The position numbers and the translations under genes were made by a program. The notes under the pieces are model-generated. The model made no database searches. It was not told the DNA's origin and worked only from the letters and a program-made list of their open reading frames with translations. 43,520 nt of DNA. Source: an uncultured Hymenobacter sp. (GTDB taxonomy: Bacteria > Bacteroidota > Bacteroidia > Cytophagales > Hymenobacteraceae). Location of the stretch: positions 1 through 43,520 of the forward strand of contig CAJYVK010000037.1 of assembly GCA_913778455.1 (NCBI GenBank). The letters are read 5' to 3'. Shown here piece by piece: positions 18,306 to 27,771 of the stretch (position 1 is its first letter; every line of letters starts with the position of its first letter).

Positions 18306-19175
18306 TTAGGCGAAGTGGTGGCGGTGCTCTTGGATAAAGGCGGCTACTGTTCGGGCTGGGCGGTTGAGTAGCGTGGCGACGGCCGGGCTAACCCGGGCGG
18401 CGAGGCCGGACCGCTGGCATTCCGCGTAGTCGAGCAAGGTGTCAATGACGCTGACGGGTACCCCGAAACCGGCCAGCCGCTGGCGGGCCTCGGCTGAGGT
18501 CTGCGACACGAAGGTGACCGGCTCGCCCAGTACGTGGCTGATAAGGGTTGCCACTTGGCCGTAGCTCAGGGCCTCGTCGCCCGTCAGGGTATAGGTTTGT
18601 TTGGCGTGGGGGGCCGGGTTGGCCAGAATCGTGCAGGCTACCTCGGCCACATCGCGGGCGTCCAGGTACGGGCGCCGGCCTTCTCCCGTCGCCTCGTAAA
18701 TCCGGCGCTCGTGCTGCACGGCGCGGGCCAGGCCCGTCAGCCAGTTTTGCATAAAGCCTTCGGGCCGTAGCAGCGTCCAGGCCAGTCCGCTGGCCCGTAA
18801 GACGGCTTCCACCTGCCCATGCGCTCGAGCGACGGGTGCGGTGGCCGCCGAGTCGGCCGCCCCGGACGACAGCTTGACGATGTGCGCCTGCCCGTAGCGT
18901 TGCGCAACCTTCAGCACGTTTAGCTGCTCGGTTACAAGGCTGGGGCTGTAGTTGGAAAGCAGGAATACGGCCCCGCTTTCCCGAAGCACCGGCGCGAGGG
19001 AAGCCGGGTCGGCCATATCGGCTTGCACCCACTGCACGGCGGGCAGGGGAGTAGCGCGGGCCAGGTCGCGGGTAACGGCCAGGGTTGGAATGCCCGCCGC
19101 CGAGAGGTAGTGCAGGAGGGGTTGGCCGATGCGGCCACTGGCCCCGAAGACGGTAAGGGAAGGAGTAGTTGTCAT
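18306..19175 (-). CDS. NmrA-like NAD(P)-binding oxidoreductase
   Basis: A 289-aa atypical short-chain dehydrogenase of the NmrA / quinone-oxidoreductase-2-like group. The N-terminal Rossmann motif is VFGASGRIGQPL (about residues 9-20). VQADMADPASLAP and VFLLSNYSP follow, then HIVKLSSGAA and LLRPEGFMQNWL, which are typical of the group. The full classical SDR Tyr-x-x-x-Lys motif is not obvious, as usual for NmrA-like proteins. Members act as quinone reductases or as redox sensors; which applies here is unknown. It is transcribed divergently from an AraC regulator 92 bp away, which probably controls it. Confidence 0.88.
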   Translation of the reverse strand: MTTTPSLTVFGASGRIGQPLLHYLSAAGIPTLAVTRDLARATPLPAVQWVQADMADPASLAPVLRESGAVFLLSNYSPSLVTEQLNVLKVAQRYGQAHIVKLSSGAADSAATAPVARAHGQVEAVLRASGLAWTLLRPEGFMQNWLTGLARAVQHERRIYEATGEGRRPYLDARDVAEVACTILANPAPHAKQTYTLTGDEALSYGQVATLISHVLGEPVTFVSQTSAEARQRLAGFGVPVSVIDTLLDYAECQRSGLAARVSPAVATLLNRPARTVAAFIQEHRHHFA

Positions 19176-19196
19176 GGGTTAGGCGTACTTTTAAGC

Positions 19197-19210
19197 AGGA
19201 CAAAGGTCCT
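19197..19210. promoter_or_regulatory. Small inverted repeat in the divergent promoter region
   Basis: AGGAC-AAAG-GTCCT is a perfect 5-bp inverted repeat. On the minus strand it overlaps GACCTTTG, one base away from the TAnnTTTG consensus, about 30 bp before the oxidoreductase start. It could be a promoter with an operator; the evidence is only its sequence and position. Confidence 0.3.
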
Positions 19211-19267
19211 CGGCGGCCCGGCGCACCTGTCAACGCCAGCCGACGCGCTATCCACCTTAGCCGACGC

Positions 19268-20212
19268 ATGTTGCCAGCTACCGTTTCGCCCATTGCCCAT
19301 CCCAGCTCCAGCCGTCACCTGGAGGCGGTCGATACGACGCATCCGCTGCCGCCCGCGCCGGATGCTGAGTTTCGGGTACGGGAGCTGCGCTTTGGGGCGC
19401 TGGCGCTGAGCTGGGGTCGGTATGCGTGTCCGGTGCCCCATACCTTGGCCGTGGAGCCGGCGGGGCCAGCCTTGGTATCGCACTTCCGCTTGCGCGAGGC
19501 GCTGCCTCGTTCGCAGCGGGCAGCCCCAGGCCTGGCCGAGCAAGAATTCGTCTGCTACCAGGAAGCTGCGAGTAGCTACGAGCTACGCCTGGCTCCGACC
19601 ATTGTTGCCCCACGGGTTTTTGCCGAAGTACGCTTGGGAGCCGATTATTTCCCGAGCCTGAGCCCGGTAGAAAGCTCCTGGGCCCGGCGTTTGCTGACCG
19701 CTACGCCGGGGGCGCTACCCAGCCTGGATGGTCGGGCCGCGATAACGCCGGCCATGCACGGTATCTTGCACGAGTTACAAGGCGCCCCCTACCAGGGCTA
19801 CTTACAGGGATTATTCCTGGAAGCAAAGGCGATAGAGTTGTTTTTGCTCCAGCTAGCTCAGTTGGAGCGGCCAGTCAGCCAGCGGCTTAGCCCCGCCGAT
19901 GTGCGCGGGTTGCAGGAAGCCCGGGCCTATCTGGATGCCCACTACGACCAGCCGGGCACTATTCTGGAATTGTCGCGTCGAGTGGGCCTGAATCAAACCA
20001 AGCTTAAGGCTGGCTTCCAGCAGTTATTCGCAACGACGGTATTCGGCTACGTGCGCCAGCGGCGCATGCAGCAAGCCCGGCAACTGCTGGAAGAGGGGCT
20101 AAGCATCGCGGCGGTGGCCGAGCGCGTGGGCTACCAGCAGCCGCACCATTTCGCGGCGGCGTTTAAAAAGCAGTTTGGGCTGCTGCCCAGCACCTTTAGC
20201 CGGGGTAGCTAA
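19268..20212 (+). CDS. AraC-family transcriptional regulator
   Basis: A 314-aa regulator. The C-terminal double helix-turn-helix is clear: ILELSRRVGLNQTKLKAGFQQLFATTVFGYV, then RMQQARQLLEEGLSIAAVAERVGYQQPHHFAAAFKKQFGLLPSTF. The N-terminal ligand-binding half lacks a recognisable family. I prefer the ATG at 19268 (MLPATVSPIAH). Reading from 19169 would run through the promoter region and into the neighbouring gene start. It is divergent from the NmrA-like gene and probably regulates it and itself. Confidence 0.9.
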   Translation: MLPATVSPIAHPSSSRHLEAVDTTHPLPPAPDAEFRVRELRFGALALSWGRYACPVPHTLAVEPAGPALVSHFRLREALPRSQRAAPGLAEQEFVCYQEAASSYELRLAPTIVAPRVFAEVRLGADYFPSLSPVESSWARRLLTATPGALPSLDGRAAITPAMHGILHELQGAPYQGYLQGLFLEAKAIELFLLQLAQLERPVSQRLSPADVRGLQEARAYLDAHYDQPGTILELSRRVGLNQTKLKAGFQQLFATTVFGYVRQRRMQQARQLLEEGLSIAAVAERVGYQQPHHFAAAFKKQFGLLPSTFSRGS

Positions 20213-20851
20213 CTACTAGGAGGTACCATTGGGGAAGGAATTGAGGATACCACTGGCGGGGGGTGCTTCTCCAAAAGGCTGAGTAGCGGGCAACCAGAGC
20301 TACCCGCCTCGCTCGGTGCGAGGTTGCGGCAATCATCTTATGCCATGCTCAGCCGGAGCACTGGCGACCCGGAAATCTTTCAGTAAGCCCCGGTCGAGCG
20401 ACGCCAGCGGCTCCTGCGTGGGCGCGGTAGCGTGGCCCGGCTGCGTTTTCGGCCGGTGGTGCTAGGAGTTGCAGTAACCGCGCTGCTGCCTCAAGATGAC
20501 TTTTGTTGAGTCCACCAGATGGTGTTGAGTGGCCACTAGATGTTGCTACATTAAAAATTGTAGTGTACATATTAAATGGTGTATAAATAATGAAAATAAG
20601 TTGTGTTTTGGTAATATAACATAGGCGCTAGCTTGCTGCAAGCTAGCTAACGACTGTAGGTACAATGATTTACTAGTAAGTTATTAGTACTGAAAGTGAT
20701 TCTTGGATTGGATTTTTTGATAAAAAATTTATAGCCAATCCCACCATACAGAACCCGGGCTTCCATTTCCATCTTTGCACCGATAATGCGCAGGTGTAGA
20801 CCTGGTTATCAGAGTAGTTGCACCGCACTCTTTCACTTTTCTGCTTAATGT
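20213..20851. other. Long intergenic region before the giant secreted protein
   Basis: No convincing gene is present. The first 320 bp are GC-rich; a 73-codon minus frame at 20349-20570 is not recognisable and could be decayed coding DNA. About 20540-20760 is strongly AT-rich, unlike the surroundings. CATCTTTG at 20770-20777, 74 bp before the next start, differs by one base from the -7 consensus and is a weak promoter candidate. Confidence 0.4.
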
Positions 20852-23800
20852 ATGAGGATACTGTTAACTAACTTACTGCTTGCTTGGGTGCTGTTTGCCC
20901 GTCCGCTGACCGCCTTGGCTCAGCCGGCGGGCTGCACGAGTACTTACACATCTGCCGGTACTACGGCGGGCGGGACGGCCGGCTTATTTGCCGAGTATTA
21001 TTCCGGGACTTTCTATACCCAGCCGGGCTTTAGCGAGGCCAATCCGACGACGTTTTTCAGCACCAACGCGGCGGGACAGAGCGGTGCCACGACGACCACC
21101 ATCAACTACCAGAGCCCAACGGCGGCGGGCTACGTGGCTTTTCCAGTGAATTCACCGCCCGCCAGCGGCAATGCGGGGACGCCCACGATTTTCAGCGCCC
21201 GCTACCGGGGCAGCGTCTATCTGAAGGCCGGTGCTCCCTACACGTTTACCATGCAGGGCGACGACGTGGCCTATCTCTTCCTGGGCCGGGAAGCAACGCT
21301 GGCTAACCCAACACCCAATAACGCCTTCATTAAGAGCAGCGGCGGTAGTGCGAATAATAGGTTTGTCGCACCCACGACCGGGCTGTACGACGTCCAGATT
21401 ATCTACGGACAGTCGCTGAACGCGAGTGTATTGCGCCTCGATTACGCGGGTGGTCCCGATGGACTCGGCCAGCAGCGGGTGCCCTTGTCGGCGCTGTGCG
21501 CGGGGCCTTCGGGCATCGACTATGCCACGACCAACCTGACGCCCTCGGCCAATAACGTTACCAACGCCCAGCTCTACGCCAACGGCTCGCAGGCCACGCT
21601 CAACGCGGGCTTTTCGGGCTTCGATGCCGACGGGACGATTACCGGCTACACCATTACCTCGCTGCCGGCGCAGGGGCAGCTCCTGTACAATGCCAGCACC
21701 ACGGGCACCGCTAATTACCAACCCATTACCGCGCCGTTTACGGTAACGTCGGCCAACCTGGGACGGCTCGTTTACAAGACCCCGACGGCGGCCAGCGGCT
21801 CGTTTACCTTCCAGTACCAAGCCGTGGACAATGCGGGGGCCAGCGGCTATCTGGCCACCTACACCTTGCCGGTAGCTACGGCCTCGGCCGACCTGAGCAC
21901 CACGCTGGCCGCCCCGGCCACGGCCCCGCAGGGCAGCCTGGTGTACTTCACGGTTACGGTCGCCAACGCGGGTACCGCGACGGCTTCCGACGTGGCCGCG
22001 ACCATTCAGCTGCCAACTGGGCTGACCGGTATCTCGCTCTCGAACAGCGGCAGCTACAGCAGCAGCTCGGGGGTAGCCAGCTGGCCCACCTTCTCACTCG
22101 GTGCCACTGGCAGTACTACCCGCAGCATTGCCTTTACCATGCCGGGCACGGCGGTGAGCGGTACCTCCAATGCCACTTCGGCCCTGTTTACTGACCCCAA
22201 CAGCGGCAACAACCAAAGCAACGCCTACACCGGGCCGACGCAAGTGGCCGACGTATCGGTGGCCATCTCCGGGCCGGTGCGGGTGGTAACCAGCCAGAGC
22301 ATTACGTACACGGTGGTAACCACCAACCTGGGGCCGAGCGCGGCCACCGGCGTAGCGCCGGCCGCCCAGCTGGATGCGGGCCTGACGGGCGTAGTAGTGA
22401 GCAACGGTGGGGTATATAATGCCACCAACGGCCAGGTGAGCTGGCCCACGAGCACGTCGCTGGGGGTAGGGGCTTTCCTGGCCTACACGGTAAAATTTAA
22501 CGCCTCGGCCACGGCGGGCACCAGCTACGCGGGCACGGCCTCAGCCAGTAGCACGACGGCCAACGGCGACCCGGCTTCGAGCAACAACGATGGCAGCAAC
22601 GGGCAGGCCCAGATAACGACCCAGGTTATCAGCACCACGGCCGCCACCACCGAATGCATCAACCCCGAAGTACCCAACCCGGGCTACGTGGCGGTCCCCA
22701 ACGCGTACTACCCCGGCCTGGGCACGGCCAGCGCCGGTAGCAACTCGCTGAGCGTCGGCCCCGTGCTGAGTACCGGTAGCCAAGCGACGCTGGGAACCGG
22801 CGATTTGGTGGTAATCATGCAGATGCAGGGTGCCGAGATCAACAGCAACAACACCGATGCCTACGGCGACGGCGTGGACAACAACAACGCGGCGGCCGGC
22901 AACCTGCAAAACGGTAATTTCCGGGCGGGCCTCTACGAGTACGCGGTGGTAAGCAGCTTCGCGGGTGGAACGCTGACGCTGACGAGCAATTTGATCAATA
23001 CCTACGTATCGGCCGATGCCAGTAGCACCCAGGGGCAGCAGCGCTACCAGGTGATCCGGGTGCCGCGCAACAGCAGCCTGACCCTGACGGGCAACGTGAC
23101 CGGCCCCCGCTGGAACGGCCTGGCGGGCGGCGTGGTGGTGCTCGACGTTGGTGGTTCCCTGAACTTTAACGGCAAGAGCATCGACATGGCGGGCCGGGGC
23201 TTTCGGGGCGGGGCCGGCCAGCAGCTGAGCGGGGCCAGCGGCATTGCCAACACCTCCTACCGCCACAGCAACACGCTCAACACCGACGCCAACAAGGGAG
23301 AGGGGACGGCCGGTACGCCGCGCTACGTCAACGACCCCGACAACTTCGCGGCCTACCGGGCTGGCACTGCCAGCACGCCCTTTCTCGATACGCAGGCCAG
23401 CGGCTTGCTGCCCAGCAGCCTGAGCGACGGCTACCCGGGCGGCGACCGTGCCCGGGGCGCGCCCGGCAACGCGGGCGGCGGCGGCACCGACGGTACGCCG
23501 AGCGATAACAGCCAGAATACCGGCGGCGGCGGCGGGGCCAACGCCGGTCGCGGCGGCCGGGGCGGCAACGGCTGGAACTCTAACTCGCCCACCGGCGGCT
23601 ATGGCGGGGCCGACTTTACGCAGGCCACCCCCAGCCGCCTGATTATGGGCGGCGGCGGCGGGGCTGGCACTACTAACAACGGCACCGTGGCGACGCCCAC
23701 CAGCACCTATCCGGGCAACGCTGGCGTGCCGGGGGCCGGCACCACCAACGCCGACGGGACGCCCATCGGGGGCTTCACCAGCTCGGGCTCGGCGGGCGGC

Positions 23801-26800
23801 GGCATCGTCATCGTACGGGCCACCAGCGTCAGCGGCACGGGTACCATCGACGTCAGCGGTACCGATGTGCCTTTCGTGCCCAACAACGACGGCAGCGGCG
23901 GTGGCGGGGCCGGCGGCTCGGTGTTGCTGCTGGTGAACGCGGCCAATGGCAACGCCAACAGCACGGCGCTGCAAAATATCAAGGTACTGGCCAACGGGGG
24001 TAAGGGCGGTAGCAATACGGGCGGCGGCTCGCCCCACGGCCCGGGCGGCGGCGGGGCCGGTGGCCTCATCTACGCCTCTTCGACGCTAGCCAGCGGGACG
24101 GCTTCCAACCCGTCTCCCAATGGTACCACCTTCGGCTTCGAGAGCTACGGCTCGGGCGTGGGAGCGGCCGACCAGGGCCAGAGCCAGACCGGCATCACCC
24201 GGGCCGACGTGCCCAACCAGATTTCGGGCTGCCCGGCCGACGTGGTGACGACGCTCAGCTCCTCGGCTAGTCCGACCAATACGGCTGCCCCCAGCACCAG
24301 CGTGACGTTTACGCTGACTTCGACGAACGTCGGCCCGGGCACGGCCCTCAACGTGGCCCCCACCCTGACGCTGGTGCCCAACCTGCCCGCGACGGCCTTG
24401 ACCAACCTGGGCGGCGGTAGCTACAACCCGACTACAGGCGTCGTAACCTTCCCGGTGACGTCGCAGCTGACCAGCGGCAGCACCCTGACTTACCCGGTGA
24501 CCTTCACCATGCCGGGGCAGACGGTCATCGGTACCGGGGCCTCGACCTCGGATGGCGACCTAGATCCCCGCACGGCCAACAACGACGGAACGTCGCCCGA
24601 TGAGCAGGTGCGCGTGGAGCCGATTTTCGACATCGCCGGCCGCATCTTCGACGACGTGAACTACGGCGGCGGTACCGGGCGCACCTACGCCACGGCCGAA
24701 GCCTCGGCCCGCAACTCCGGGGTAAGCGTGGGCGTCGATGGCTCGGCCACGGGTAGCGCCAGTACCACCGTGGAGCTGTACGACAGCAACGGTATGCTGG
24801 CGGCGACGACCACCAGCGGCCCCGACGGCCTTTACGGCTTCTCGGGCATCGTGAGCAGCACCGGCACCAGCTACACGGTGCGGGTGGTTGGCTCGACGGT
24901 AAAATCGGCCCGCCAGCCTTCGGCCAGCGGCGTAGCGCCGGTGCAGACCTTCCGCACCACCAACGGTGCCGACGACACCGAGCGCGTGGGCGGCGAGGCC
25001 CCCGAACTGCTGGATGCCCCGGCTAATTCGGGTAACCAGTCGCTCAGCAGCCTCTTCGTAGCGGGTACCAGCCAGCCGCAATCGGTAGCGATGGTCACTT
25101 TCGGCAGTACGCCGCAGGTCACGGGCGTGGACTTCGGCTTTAACTTCTCGACCATCGTGAGCACCCGCGACGCGGGGCCGGGCTCGCTCCGGCAGTTCAT
25201 CGCCAACGCCAACGCGCTGCCCAACCTGACGCTGGCCCAGGACGCCAGCAGCAACGGCGGCGCCGCGCCGGTGGCCGGTATCGAAACGAGCATCTTTATG
25301 ATAACCGATGGGCAGGCGCACCAGGGCCTGCGCGCCGGTCTCACCAGCCAGCTTACCAGCGACGGGGTAGCCAGCATCGTGCTCAACCCGGCCCTCAGCG
25401 GGGGGCTGCCGGCCCTCACCGACGACCACACGACCATTACGGGCTATACCCAGACCCGCAACGTGGGGAATACCAACGCCACTGCCGACCTGGGTAGCGG
25501 CAACCCCAGCGGTGGCCTGGGTACCACCGGCAACACCCTCGACAAGGTGACGAGCCCCGAGGTACAACTGACGGTGAATGCACCCGGTAGCGCCGGCTCG
25601 GAAGTGGGCCTGACGCTGAGCGGCGGCAGCCAGACGGTAACCGGGCTGGCCATCTACGGCTTTGGCCGCACGGCCGGCAGCCTCACTGGTGCCGACCTCT
25701 ACGTGACGGGCAACGCCCTGACGGGTACCGTGATTAGCGGGAACGTGCTAGGGGCTTCGGCTACGAGCTGGGGCGACCCTGGCAGCAGTACGCGCAGCCC
25801 GGGCAGCGGCATTGTGCTGGGTAATTTCAGCAGCAGCGCGGTGGGCGCGGTGGCGGCTGCCATCAGCAACAACCTGATTGGCTACCACGGCGGCAGCGGC
25901 ATTCAGAACCTGGCCAGCGGCTCGCCCACTACGCTGCTCATTCAAGACAATGAAATCCGGGGTAACGGTCTCGCCAACGGTACGGCCGCCGGCTTGCACC
26001 TGGGCGGCTACGGCAGCCAGGTAACGGGCAACCTGCTGGTGGCCAACCAGGGCGCGGGCCTCGACCTGCAAGGTGGTGCTGGCACGGCTACCATCACCAG
26101 TAATACCGTGAGCGGCAACGGCCTGGCCGGGGCCGCTACGGCGGGCCTGCGCCTCGACGGTACCGGCAACGTGGTGAGCCAGAACGTCTTTAATAACAAC
26201 GCTGGCGCTGGCGTGCTGGGCATGAGCAGCGCGGCCGTCAACACCATCAGTCGAAACAGCATCTACGGCAATGGTACGCTGGGTATCGACCTGATGACGA
26301 GCAGTGACGACCCGCAGCGCGGCACCAGCGCCTACGTTACGCGCAACGCCGCCGGCAAGACGGCTAGCTCGGGCGGGAATGGCCTGCAAAACTTCCCTAT
26401 TCTGCGCCAGGTGGCCCTCCGGAGCGGCATTCTGTACGTGCAGGGCTGGGCACCGGCCGGCAGCCGCGTCGAGCTGTTCCTGGCCGACCCGGCCGCCTCG
26501 GCCTTCGGGCAAGGGCGTACCTATTTTGCTACCCGGACGGAGGGCGCGACCAGTGCCGTGGGCAATTCGCCCAACGCCGGCCAGGATTTCAACACCGCCA
26601 CCGGCGGCTACACTGGCACCATCAACGGCCTCGACCAGGGCAGCGAGAGCAGCACCAATTGGTATGAGTTCCGCATTACGATGTCGCAGCTGCCCAGCGC
26701 CGTGCAAGCCGCGCTGAACAGCACCAGCACCCCGGCCTACCTCACGGCCACGGCCAGCCGGGCCAGCGGGTCGAACTTCGCTACCTCGGAGTTTTCGGGC

Positions 26801-27382
26801 AATGCCCCGGTGAAGCTCAACCAGCCGCTGCCCGTGGTGCTGGCCGCCTTCACGGCCCGCGCGGCCGGCCGGACCGCCCAACTGGCCTGGACTACCGCCA
26901 GCGAAACCAACAGCGCATATTTCACGGTGGAACGTAGCCTCGATGGCACTGCCTACGCGGAGGTGGGCCGCGTCGCCGCACAGGGTAATAAGTCGTCGGC
27001 CAGCTCTTACGCCTTCCCTGATGCCGATGCCGCCAGCTTGCTGCCCGCCGGCCAGCCGCTCTACTATCGCCTGCGCCTGACCGACCTGGATGGTAGCTAC
27101 AGCTACTCGCCAGTGCGAGTCGTGAGCTTTGGTTCGGCCAGCCAGCTGGCCGTGTATCCCAACCCCGCCACCGCCGCGACCCTACTCGATTTGGGGGCGT
27201 TGTCCGCGGGGACGGCCTGCCAGGTGCGCGTGTTCGACGCAGTGGGCCGGCTGGTGTGGACCGCCCCCGCCACGGGGGGTGTTTCCCTGCCGTTGCCGGC
27301 GCAGCAGTGGGCCACGGGTATCTACCTGGTGCAAGTCAGCACCAAGGACTTTAGCCAGACGCTCCGGCTAGTGCGGGAATAA
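20852..27382 (+). CDS. Giant multidomain secreted protein with T9SS sorting domain
   Basis: A 2176-aa cell-surface or secreted protein exported by the Sec pathway and then the type IX system. The signal peptide covers about residues 1-24. A PA14-like sugar-binding domain follows (about 35-215: GLFAEYYSGTFY ... FTMQGDDVAYLFLG). Next come a cadherin-like stretch and DUF11-type repeats (ADLSTTLAAPATAPQGSLVYFTVTV; ADVSVAISGPVRVVTSQSITY; VVTTLSSSASPTNTAAPSTS). A very glycine-rich segment lies at about 870-1080. An SdrD B-like domain (DIAGRIFDDVNYGG) and a right-handed parallel beta-helix (STRDAGPGSLRQFI, then N-rich repeats) follow. The C-terminus is the sorting domain (LAVYPNPATAATLLDLG ... ATGIYLVQVS). 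Likely an adhesin or polysaccharide-binding protein; no enzyme motif seen. Confidence 0.92.
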   Translation: MRILLTNLLLAWVLFARPLTALAQPAGCTSTYTSAGTTAGGTAGLFAEYYSGTFYTQPGFSEANPTTFFSTNAAGQSGATTTTINYQSPTAAGYVAFPVNSPPASGNAGTPTIFSARYRGSVYLKAGAPYTFTMQGDDVAYLFLGREATLANPTPNNAFIKSSGGSANNRFVAPTTGLYDVQIIYGQSLNASVLRLDYAGGPDGLGQQRVPLSALCAGPSGIDYATTNLTPSANNVTNAQLYANGSQATLNAGFSGFDADGTITGYTITSLPAQGQLLYNASTTGTANYQPITAPFTVTSANLGRLVYKTPTAASGSFTFQYQAVDNAGASGYLATYTLPVATASADLSTTLAAPATAPQGSLVYFTVTVANAGTATASDVAATIQLPTGLTGISLSNSGSYSSSSGVASWPTFSLGATGSTTRSIAFTMPGTAVSGTSNATSALFTDPNSGNNQSNAYTGPTQVADVSVAISGPVRVVTSQSITYTVVTTNLGPSAATGVAPAAQLDAGLTGVVVSNGGVYNATNGQVSWPTSTSLGVGAFLAYTVKFNASATAGTSYAGTASASSTTANGDPASSNNDGSNGQAQITTQVISTTAATTECINPEVPNPGYVAVPNAYYPGLGTASAGSNSLSVGPVLSTGSQATLGTGDLVVIMQMQGAEINSNNTDAYGDGVDNNNAAAGNLQNGNFRAGLYEYAVVSSFAGGTLTLTSNLINTYVSADASSTQGQQRYQVIRVPRNSSLTLTGNVTGPRWNGLAGGVVVLDVGGSLNFNGKSIDMAGRGFRGGAGQQLSGASGIANTSYRHSNTLNTDANKGEGTAGTPRYVNDPDNFAAYRAGTASTPFLDTQASGLLPSSLSDGYPGGDRARGAPGNAGGGGTDGTPSDNSQNTGGGGGANAGRGGRGGNGWNSNSPTGGYGGADFTQATPSRLIMGGGGGAGTTNNGTVATPTSTYPGNAGVPGAGTTNADGTPIGGFTSSGSAGGGIVIVRATSVSGTGTIDVSGTDVPFVPNNDGSGGGGAGGSVLLLVNAANGNANSTALQNIKVLANGGKGGSNTGGGSPHGPGGGGAGGLIYASSTLASGTASNPSPNGTTFGFESYGSGVGAADQGQSQTGITRADVPNQISGCPADVVTTLSSSASPTNTAAPSTSVTFTLTSTNVGPGTALNVAPTLTLVPNLPATALTNLGGGSYNPTTGVVTFPVTSQLTSGSTLTYPVTFTMPGQTVIGTGASTSDGDLDPRTANNDGTSPDEQVRVEPIFDIAGRIFDDVNYGGGTGRTYATAEASARNSGVSVGVDGSATGSASTTVELYDSNGMLAATTTSGPDGLYGFSGIVSSTGTSYTVRVVGSTVKSARQPSASGVAPVQTFRTTNGADDTERVGGEAPELLDAPANSGNQSLSSLFVAGTSQPQSVAMVTFGSTPQVTGVDFGFNFSTIVSTRDAGPGSLRQFIANANALPNLTLAQDASSNGGAAPVAGIETSIFMITDGQAHQGLRAGLTSQLTSDGVASIVLNPALSGGLPALTDDHTTITGYTQTRNVGNTNATADLGSGNPSGGLGTTGNTLDKVTSPEVQLTVNAPGSAGSEVGLTLSGGSQTVTGLAIYGFGRTAGSLTGADLYVTGNALTGTVISGNVLGASATSWGDPGSSTRSPGSGIVLGNFSSSAVGAVAAAISNNLIGYHGGSGIQNLASGSPTTLLIQDNEIRGNGLANGTAAGLHLGGYGSQVTGNLLVANQGAGLDLQGGAGTATITSNTVSGNGLAGAATAGLRLDGTGNVVSQNVFNNNAGAGVLGMSSAAVNTISRNSIYGNGTLGIDLMTSSDDPQRGTSAYVTRNAAGKTASSGGNGLQNFPILRQVALRSGILYVQGWAPAGSRVELFLADPAASAFGQGRTYFATRTEGATSAVGNSPNAGQDFNTATGGYTGTINGLDQGSESSTNWYEFRITMSQLPSAVQAALNSTSTPAYLTATASRASGSNFATSEFSGNAPVKLNQPLPVVLAAFTARAAGRTAQLAWTTASETNSAYFTVERSLDGTAYAEVGRVAAQGNKSSASSYAFPDADAASLLPAGQPLYYRLRLTDLDGSYSYSPVRVVSFGSASQLAVYPNPATAATLLDLGALSAGTACQVRVFDAVGRLVWTAPATGGVSLPLPAQQWATGIYLVQVSTKDFSQTLRLVRE

Positions 27383-27504
27383 CGCTAACTACCACTTGGT
27401 TGAGGGTGGGGAGGTGCGCTTGTCACAATATCGACAAGCTCGCCTTCCCACCCTCATTTGCATTACCACGCTCTGGCTGGGTGCTACAAGCAGATAGCAT
27501 CTTC

Positions 27505-27701
27505 ACTGGCGCGAGTTTAGCGCAGCGTAACTCGTGCCTGGCCATGACGTGGAGGCTGTGCCTCCACTGCCGCGCTAGCGGCAATCCTACGTTCACCTCG
27601 TTGTTGTGCTTACTTACGCAGTTTGCCGCGTTGCGGCAGTGGAGGCGCAGCCTCCACGTCATAGCTAAGCACGAGTTACGCTGCGCTAAACTCGCGCTAG
27701 T
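27505..27701. repeat. 197-bp inverted-repeat element with nested hairpins
   Basis: Arms of about 78 bp (27505-27583 and 27622-27701) are nearly perfect reverse complements, separated by about 38 bp. Each arm begins with GCGCGAGTTTAGCGCAGCG or its complement and contains a smaller hairpin GGAGGC-TGT-GCCTCC (or a near copy). The palindrome produces mirror ORFs on both strands that share the peptide SLAQRNSCLAMTWRL; these are artefacts, not genes. It has no transposase, so it is MITE-like or REP-like. The flanking 27383-27504 and 27702-27771 hold no other feature I can see. Confidence 0.88.
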
Positions 27702-27771
27702 AGTCGTCATTTAGTACTCAGTGCACCGTCCACCCAATACTTTCGTAGGTGCATCCGTACGTTCGCCTCCT

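Noticed and set aside
20349..20570. A 73-codon minus-strand frame in the long intergenic region, considered as a transposase remnant
   Set aside because: No transposase motif or terminal inverted repeat could be recognised.
22541..24037. Long minus-strand frames across the giant secreted protein and, likewise, a 678-codon plus-strand frame across the Omp85-type gene
   Set aside because: Low-complexity Ala/Gly/Arg or Val/Ala composition, antisense to well-supported genes.
27400..27714. Two mirror ORFs on opposite strands sharing SLAQRNSCLAMTWRL
   Set aside because: They are produced by the long inverted repeat; no family-like sequence outside it.
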